From positions 1 through 64,000 of the IMG/VR virus record IMGVR_UViG_3300022937_000009: a stretch of 64,000 nucleotides of DNA, one strand, 5' to 3'. Origin of the DNA: a virus. The notes beneath the pieces were generated by a model. The model did not search any database, was not told the DNA's origin, and worked only from the letters and a program-made list of their open reading frames with translations. Below, one piece after another: positions 59,201 to 64,000 of the stretch. Both the position numbers and the translations under genes were made by a program. Position 1 is the first letter of the stretch, and every line of letters begins with the position of its first letter.

Positions 59201-61667
59201 CAAATATCAAGGTGATGGAGTTATTTCTCCACCTTATGATGCTGCATACGATACAACAACAAATCCAGTTACTATTGACATTGATATGTCAACAGCTTTC
59301 GAGGAATTTGTTGATAACATTCAAGAATTTTTACCACTCACTGACACAACTCAAACAACTGAATTTAGAGAAGATGCTTGGAGTTGGGGAAGACGTATGG
59401 GTGGTCGCGGTCGTAGCGGAACAGAAGTTACGACTATAACAACTCGAACAAGCGAAATTAGTGTATCACAAGGTTCAACACAAGAACAATTTGTTGGAGA
59501 CTTTGTTTCTAATTTTAGTTTCAAACCATACATGGCCGGCCGTGACATTAAAGTTTATATGTCTGGCTTACGTCCAAATGTACGACATTATTTCTTCTTT
59601 GATGGTGTTGACGTTAATGCTCACGTAATTCCAGGTTCACCTGATAATACTGCAGGATCAATTAAACGTAATGGTTCTAAAGGTGACGCTGTTACAACAG
59701 ATGCAAATGGTGTATTAAGAGCAGTATTTGCTTTACCACCAGAAACATTCTTTGTTGGTGACAGAGTATTAGAAATTGCTGATGTTAATTTATATAATAG
59801 TATTGAAAGTGGTTCAACATCAAGAGGGTTTGTTACTTATAGAGCATACAACTTTAGCGTTGAAAAAACAAGTTTAACAACATCAACTCGTCAACCAGAA
59901 TTTGATGTTAATACAACGACAACTACAAGAAACGTTGCAAGAAGACCAAGAGGTCGTGACCCAATTGCTCAAACATTCTTTATTAAGAAAGGTATGGGAC
60001 AAGGTTCAAACTCTGTTTACTTATCAGAGGTTGATGTATACTTCAAACGTGTAAGTGATACTAATGGTGTGTCATTACAGGTAAGAGAAGTTGTAAATGG
60101 TTATCCTTCAAATCAAATCGTTCCATTCTCAGTTGTACACAAATTACCAACTGATTTAACAAACTCAGTATCTGACGATGCTTCGATCGCAACTACATTT
60201 GCGTTTGATACACCTGTAAGACTTGATGTTGAAAAAGAATATGCAATTGTAGTTCAACCAGATGCATCAGATCCTAACTACTTAGTATATACTTCTAAGG
60301 TAGGCGGCACAGATTTGACACCAGGAGTCACTCAGGGGGCTGCCATTGTACAGGATTGGGGAGATGGGGTATTATTCAGCTCTACCAATAATAGTGCTTG
60401 GAAGTCATACCAGGATGAAGATATGAAATTTACTTTACGTAGACATAACTTCAACACTGCAACTGGTTCTGTCACAATGACAAATAACGATCATGAATTT
60501 TTAACAGTTGATAATATTACTGGAAGATTTATTCCTGGTGAAACAATTTATCAAACTAAATCACTTCAAGGTTCAACAAGTGCTACCGTTAACGTACCTA
60601 TTAATACAAGTACGATGACAGGTACTGCGCTTGATGATACGTATGCTGAAGAAGATTATATTCTTATCGCGAATGCAGGTAATACTCAATCAGATATTTT
60701 CCAAATTGTAAGTATTGAAAATGCTACGACACTTACACTTGACAAACCTGCACCTTTTGCAGTAAGTAATGGAACAGGTACACCAGTAGTTATCGGTAAA
60801 CTTTCATACTACAATATTAATAATCCTTATGAAATGCATTTAGAAGAAAGCTCAGTTAGATCTGGTTCAGTATTTGCGGCGGGTGCAAATATATTAGGAT
60901 TAGATAGTGGTAAACAAGCAAACGTAGTAAGTATCGATAATATTAATCTTAGTTATATTCAACCGCTTATTAATAAGGCTGTTGATTCAACATCAAGAAC
61001 ATTAGTAAGAGGAACCTTTGTTCCACCTTCTGATGTAAATGTAACTTATAGTATGCCAATGTCATTTAATGATAATAATCATTTTAGTCAAAAAGGTGTA
61101 ATTGTTTATAGTAAATCAAACGACCCAAATCGTTCAAAAGCTTTTGATATCGTAATTGAAATGGAAAATGATGCTAATGTAACATCAACTCCATTTGTAG
61201 ATATTGAAACATCAAAACTATTAGCTTATGCATATAAGATTACAAATGACGCAGCAACTTCTTCTAAATATATTTCAAAATCTATTGAATTAGCTGCTGA
61301 TCTTGATGCTGAAGATTTACACTTAATTGTAACAGGATATCGTCCATCAGGATCTGATATTAAGGCTTATATTAGACCACAAAGTTCTTTTGATAGTGAG
61401 CCTTTTGATTCTGTAGATTGGATTGAGCTCGAATTGTTTGAAGGTGTTGGTGTATTCTCAAGTAATACTAATCTGCATGATTATAGAGAGTTTAAGTTTA
61501 GAGTATCTGATGATAACAAAGATGGAAATGGAGTTTTAACATATTCTAATGACGCATCAACCAACTGGACAGGATTCAGAAGATTTGCTATTAGAATAGA
61601 TTTATTATCTCCTAATGTGCATAATGCACCAACATTAAGAGATTATCGCGGTATTGCATTAACCTAG
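56295..61667 (+). CDS. Giant baseplate/tail-fibre network protein (DUF4815-type)
   Basis: 1790 residues, the longest gene in the window. The start NQSPYFDDFDLENQYYRVLFKPGFAVQARELTQLQSMLQNQVEQFGDNIFKEGSIVKG is the DUF4815 signature. RPNVRHYFFFDGVDVNAHV at about residue 1090 lies in a carbohydrate-binding-like part; VYLSEVDVYFKR and the final RFAIRIDLLS continue as beta domains. Such proteins follow gp8 in marine T4-like phages, where T4 has gp9-gp10, and probably connect baseplate and fibres. Confidence 0.75.
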   Translation: MPINTNLNQSPYFDDFDLENQYYRVLFKPGFAVQARELTQLQSMLQNQVEQFGDNIFKEGSIVKGCSFTNLDDLRFVKLIDVTGFDPTSYISRRVTETILGQELELDYVYEVTGANSGLRAQIISASRGFETRPPDLNTFYINYLTPVNSATSDTEFRAGEPLTVTLYKYKVGVTNTVFASETQSIPGLAVTSLANHVGRSFGIQSAPGVIFQKGHFLFAQDQILVVSKYNNTPDAVSVGYSVTESTTNALQDNSLYDNANGSSNENAPGADRLKLIPNLVVLDTADADVDADFFTLIRYQNGNAITLRDVSQYNVLGEELARRTYEESGNYVLKQFPLSTDDRDGNVNVLLGTGTAYVKGYRVENSGERSFTIDQISSTETQNAQSVSFDYGNYLSVVSINGTVDIDWTPVNVQNSGGSNIGTAIAINVTPTRVYLTAVTLTGSNTISNIARLSDGSGYIEVDPRIREAGRKSLLFNTGMRSVFGTTDTLIPVRDQIAATQTGNVITLTANPGEDFDVHQNDILVVDNTNTVIPVLSTSLALNNSQLTINLDPAASSATNVTLFYNKRLIGSIAGVDPYNKTVAEPYVKVNFTSSTTKYSLGFPDVFAITSVEDASGDDYTNSFVLKNNQKDTYYDISYMEYIQGRPLPANGVLTIKLKVFQVSTSSGEFYFTINSYPNSLDKYDIPVYTSSVGNRFNLRECFDFRAYINKDSVVDYNDTTPASAGTVTTAVGAYPISFSDLGSPLVPASAASATTDIEYYLSRIDAIVCDSYGEISLIKGKEAKEPSPPRVETDKLVVAEVNIPGFPALSSAAANTAKKREYAIKARSTGIKNYTMKDLHSLEKKIDNMAYYISLNQLESETQNLNVLDENGLNRFKNGFVVDPFNDLSLANIQDPSFNAAVPFNQKILTPAVKTYSMDLKYKTSTGASIFPTTSDAKVGTLGRNANVEIINQPYASGFRNAVSNFYKYQGDGVISPPYDAAYDTTTNPVTIDIDMSTAFEEFVDNIQEFLPLTDTTQTTEFREDAWSWGRRMGGRGRSGTEVTTITTRTSEISVSQGSTQEQFVGDFVSNFSFKPYMAGRDIKVYMSGLRPNVRHYFFFDGVDVNAHVIPGSPDNTAGSIKRNGSKGDAVTTDANGVLRAVFALPPETFFVGDRVLEIADVNLYNSIESGSTSRGFVTYRAYNFSVEKTSLTTSTRQPEFDVNTTTTTRNVARRPRGRDPIAQTFFIKKGMGQGSNSVYLSEVDVYFKRVSDTNGVSLQVREVVNGYPSNQIVPFSVVHKLPTDLTNSVSDDASIATTFAFDTPVRLDVEKEYAIVVQPDASDPNYLVYTSKVGGTDLTPGVTQGAAIVQDWGDGVLFSSTNNSAWKSYQDEDMKFTLRRHNFNTATGSVTMTNNDHEFLTVDNITGRFIPGETIYQTKSLQGSTSATVNVPINTSTMTGTALDDTYAEEDYILIANAGNTQSDIFQIVSIENATTLTLDKPAPFAVSNGTGTPVVIGKLSYYNINNPYEMHLEESSVRSGSVFAAGANILGLDSGKQANVVSIDNINLSYIQPLINKAVDSTSRTLVRGTFVPPSDVNVTYSMPMSFNDNNHFSQKGVIVYSKSNDPNRSKAFDIVIEMENDANVTSTPFVDIETSKLLAYAYKITNDAATSSKYISKSIELAADLDAEDLHLIVTGYRPSGSDIKAYIRPQSSFDSEPFDSVDWIELELFEGVGVFSSNTNLHDYREFKFRVSDDNKDGNGVLTYSNDASTNWTGFRRFAIRIDLLSPNVHNAPTLRDYRGIALT

Positions 61668-61678
61668 GAGATTTTGTT

Positions 61679-61864
61679 ATGACTAAATTAGTTCGAGACC
61701 CACATTCTAACGCGATAGTTAATAACGATATTGAGGCTCTGAATAAATATAAAGTAGAAAGAAGCTATTATAGAAAGGTCGATAAGCTTCAGCAAGATAT
61801 TCTAGAGATCAAAAGAAGCATTATTACAATTTACGAAAAAATAGAAAAATTGGAAAATAGATAG
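61679..61864 (+). CDS. Small coiled-coil protein
   Basis: 61 residues, ending in a heptad helix (YRKVDKLQQDILEIKRSIITIYEKIEKLENR). It begins TKLVRDPHSNAIVNNDIEALNKYKVER. Ribosome site AGGAG is nine bases upstream. Marine T4-like phages often have a short gene in this place; it may be a trimeric connector or fibre chaperone. No function is known. Confidence 0.65.
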   Translation: MTKLVRDPHSNAIVNNDIEALNKYKVERSYYRKVDKLQQDILEIKRSIITIYEKIEKLENR

Positions 61865-61866
61865 AG

Positions 61867-63207
61867 ATGGCTAAACCAGCATTACCAAATATAACAACAT
61901 CGCAAACTTTTCAAAACTGGTTTGATAAGACTAACGATCTTGTTGATATTTTTAGAACAGATGCAATTACTGCATCCGCATTAGGCGACCAAACAACAGG
62001 TGATGCTACTCTTGTTGGTGACTTTACTGCAACTAATTTAATTGCAAGTACTTTATTATCATCTGACACAATAGCCTCTCGTACTGGTGGACAAACAATA
62101 CAATTTAATTCACCAATTCAAGTTAATGGTTCATCAGCAACAACAGCAATATTTAATTATGGTGCATCAGGCGGACAAGTAAGATTTACAAATGGTAGTG
62201 TAAGTTGGGATGTTGGTATGGAAAATTCCAATCCAGCAAACTTCATTATCGATACTGGTACAGGTGCTAATAAGTTTCAACTATCAACTGCCGGTACATT
62301 AACAGTTCCTGACGCAGTTGTAACAGGTTCTTTAACTGTTGGAAGCTTGTCAATTGGTGGTGGTGGATCTGGATTAAGTTCAGACGATCTTACAGAAGGT
62401 ACAACAAACTTATTCTATACAGATGATAGAGCGAGAGCAGCGTTTGGAGCAGGACAAAATATTAACATCACTAGTGGCGGTAATATTGAAACTATAGATG
62501 ATGTACAATTTGAAAGCGTAACAATTAAAGATGGAGTTGCGACAAACGGATTTGATCCAAGTGGTCTTGGTACTCGTTGGTTATGCACATCAAGTGGTAC
62601 AGGTCTATTAAGTGAAACTCAATTAGAACTTGAAATAGGTAGAGGAACTCCTGGCGGAACTAGTGCTTGGACAAAAGTTTTACTTATTGACGGAACAAGA
62701 TTCGTAACAGAAGGAAATCTTTATGTTAACGGTGCAAATGGTGTTAGATCAGAAAATGGAATAATTTGTGGTTCTTCAAGCGATAATTCAAAATTAAGTA
62801 TATTTTATGGTGATGTGGCTTGGTATGAAGGTTCCACAGCAAAAGCAAGAATTTATGAAAACGGAAATATCGTAACGGTAGGCGATATTACATCAAATGG
62901 TACACTGTCAGATCAAAGATTAAAAGAAAATATAGTACCAATTAATAATGCGCTAGATACAGTACAACGAATTAACGGTTACACATTTAACTATAAAGAC
63001 AACCCAGAGCAAAAATTACCAGGTGTAATTGCTCAAGAAATTGAAAAAGTTTTACCAGAAGTAGTATATGATGTGCAAAAAGAAGATGAAACATATAAAG
63101 CGGTAAGATATAGTAATATCGTACCTCTTCTTTTAGAAGCAATAAAAGAATTGACAGGAAAGGTAAATGATTTAGAAAATCGTCTTAATAACGGCGATAA
63201 TTTGTAA
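61867..63207 (+). CDS. Tail fibre with S74 intramolecular chaperone
   Basis: 446 residues. The N-terminus TSQTFQNWFDKTNDLVDIFRTDA is a marine T4-like fibre start; the middle is a Ser/Thr/Gly-rich beta stalk. The C-terminus SDQRLKENIVPINNALDTVQRINGYTFNYKD, PGVIAQEIEKVLPEVV and KAVRYSNIVPLLLEAIKEL is a peptidase S74 domain. It trimerises the fibre and then cuts itself off between Ser and Asp in LSDQR. Confidence 0.85.
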   Translation: MAKPALPNITTSQTFQNWFDKTNDLVDIFRTDAITASALGDQTTGDATLVGDFTATNLIASTLLSSDTIASRTGGQTIQFNSPIQVNGSSATTAIFNYGASGGQVRFTNGSVSWDVGMENSNPANFIIDTGTGANKFQLSTAGTLTVPDAVVTGSLTVGSLSIGGGGSGLSSDDLTEGTTNLFYTDDRARAAFGAGQNINITSGGNIETIDDVQFESVTIKDGVATNGFDPSGLGTRWLCTSSGTGLLSETQLELEIGRGTPGGTSAWTKVLLIDGTRFVTEGNLYVNGANGVRSENGIICGSSSDNSKLSIFYGDVAWYEGSTAKARIYENGNIVTVGDITSNGTLSDQRLKENIVPINNALDTVQRINGYTFNYKDNPEQKLPGVIAQEIEKVLPEVVYDVQKEDETYKAVRYSNIVPLLLEAIKELTGKVNDLENRLNNGDNL

Positions 63208-63214
63208 TTGGTCT

Positions 63215-63222
63215 AATAAATA
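63215..63222 (+). promoter_or_regulatory. Late box AATAAATA
   Basis: Before the last gene, in CTAATAAATAAA. Confidence 0.6.
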
Positions 63223-63246
63223 AAAAGAAACAGGGAAGACTAATCA

Positions 63247-64000
63247 ATGTCAAAAATTTCAGAACTAGGTACAATTACAGGTGCAAATACCAGGTCGGAA
63301 GACCTGTTCGTTATTGTTAACCTTGTTCAAGGTGACGATGGTACCAAAAACATAACTCGTAAAGAATTAGTCGAAGCCATTCAATACGAGATTTTTTCAA
63401 GAATCACCATCACTGGAGGTACTATCTCCGGTGTTGTCATGTCAGATTCAAGACTTGATAATGTTATTATTGACAATTCAGATATTGAAGATACAGATTT
63501 TGTTCGTGGTAGTATTGATAGAACCGAAATAACAAACTCTGACGCTAACAACATTGTAATGTCTTACTCTTCGTTCCAGCTTGGAACGATATTTGCTACA
63601 ACAGCAAATACAATGACAATTACCAATTCTGATTTCTCAGATGGTACCGCAAATAATATTGTCATTACTCAATCAGAATTTAATGATGGTACTGGTAACA
63701 ACGTAGTACTCAATAATTCAACCATTGATAGTTCAACATTCCAAAATGGCGATATGTCTAATGTTGATGGTGATAATATTAGACTTGCTAATTCATCATT
63801 TACTGATGGCACAATCTCAAATTCTACAGCAAACAATATTGTCATTACTCAATCAGAATTTAATGATGGTACAGTTAATAATACAGTCATTTCAAGTTCA
63901 GAATTCAATAGCGGTACAATGTCTACTGTTGTTGGTGTTGATGTATCTCTTTCAAATTCAGATATTACAACAACAGATATTAGTGCTTCTAATTTCTATG
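63247..64000 (+). CDS. Repetitive tail structural protein (truncated by window end)
   Basis: At least 251 residues; the 3' end is outside the window. The first 60 (SKISELGTITGANTRSEDLFVIVN, KNITRKELVEAI) are a common fibre start domain. The rest is a right-handed beta-helix-like repeat of about 10-20 residues (NSDFSDGTANNIVITQSEFNDGT). An exact 38-base DNA repeat (63655-63692 and 63835-63872) is separated by 180 bases, 60 codons, so part arose by internal duplication. Confidence 0.75.
   Translation, partial: MSKISELGTITGANTRSEDLFVIVNLVQGDDGTKNITRKELVEAIQYEIFSRITITGGTISGVVMSDSRLDNVIIDNSDIEDTDFVRGSIDRTEITNSDANNIVMSYSSFQLGTIFATTANTMTITNSDFSDGTANNIVITQSEFNDGTGNNVVLNNSTIDSSTFQNGDMSNVDGDNIRLANSSFTDGTISNSTANNIVITQSEFNDGTVNNTVISSSEFNSGTMSTVVGVDVSLSNSDITTTDISASNFY
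63655..63872 (+). repeat. Exact 38-base direct repeat inside the last tail gene
   Basis: Both copies read AATATTGTCATTACTCAATC at the start and end in GATGGTAC, with offset 180 bases. In frame, they encode NIVITQSEFNDGT twice. Confidence 0.85.

Noticed and set aside
1-64000. tRNA genes
   Set aside because: No gap is long enough with a recognisable cloverleaf (no GGTTCGAATCC-type TPsiC arm in intergenic DNA); I found none, though reading by eye could miss one.

Overview
The window is a 64 kb piece of a marine T4-like myovirus genome (Caudoviricetes). It is AT-rich and almost completely coding, with many start/stop overlaps (ATGA, TAATG). Its core genes are those of T4: topoisomerase 39/52, uvsY, uvsW, sigma factor 55, recombination nuclease 47/46, DNA polymerase 43, clamp 45, clamp loader 44/62, regA, dexA, and baseplate genes 4, 2, 53, 5, 6, 7, 8, 25, 26, 27, 48 and 54. 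Hsp20, peptide deformylase, a MazG-like enzyme, an Sm-like protein and S74-ended tail fibres resemble the marine T4-like phages of cyanobacteria and SAR11. A type II topoisomerase and the absence of photosynthesis genes favour a heterotrophic marine host. The host itself cannot be read from the sequence.

Layout. 1-2.6 kb: a leftward early cluster (DUF262/HNH protein, two paralogous small Cys proteins, a membrane protein). 2.6-7.6 kb: topoisomerase and a convergent pair of FkbM methyltransferases. 7.6-18.2 kb: a lone tail-tube-like gene, then recombination, late sigma factor, an APS-kinase cassette, deformylase, 47/46 and polymerase. 18.2-27.7 kb: sulfotransferase, Sm-like protein, glutaredoxin, MazG, and a run of nucleotide and sugar genes: dCMP hydroxymethylase, dCMP deaminase, epimerase, GT-B-like protein, UDP-galactopyranose mutase, C5-cytosine methyltransferase, DexA and a GT-A glycosyltransferase. 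27.7-33.2 kb: clamp, clamp loader, RegA, dUTPase, Hsp20 and peroxiredoxin. 33.2-37.9 kb: leftward late genes (tape measure, its two predicted chaperones, 54, 2, 4). 38.0-64 kb: rightward baseplate and tail-fibre genes, including a subtilisin-like protease, two cupredoxin-like domains and an M15-like peptidase.

Regulation can be read directly. Early/middle genes follow a stereotyped promoter (TTGACA, exactly 17 bp, TATAAT or TAGAAT, often with an extended TG), found at 15 places on both strands and also inside genes. Late genes follow an AATAAATA/TATAAATA box like the T4 gp55-dependent late promoter. The two kinds of promoter separate the early and late blocks cleanly.

The most notable observations are: (1) a perfect T_TTT_TTT slippery heptamer at the end of the gene-26 homologue that would fuse it by -1 frameshift to a 58-residue ORF just upstream of the tape measure, as in lambda G/GT; (2) a cluster that could make 5-hydroxymethylcytosine DNA and decorate it with a galactose/galactofuranose-type sugar; (3) a baseplate-cluster subtilase joined to a cupredoxin-like domain; (4) a promoter firing antisense into uvsW.
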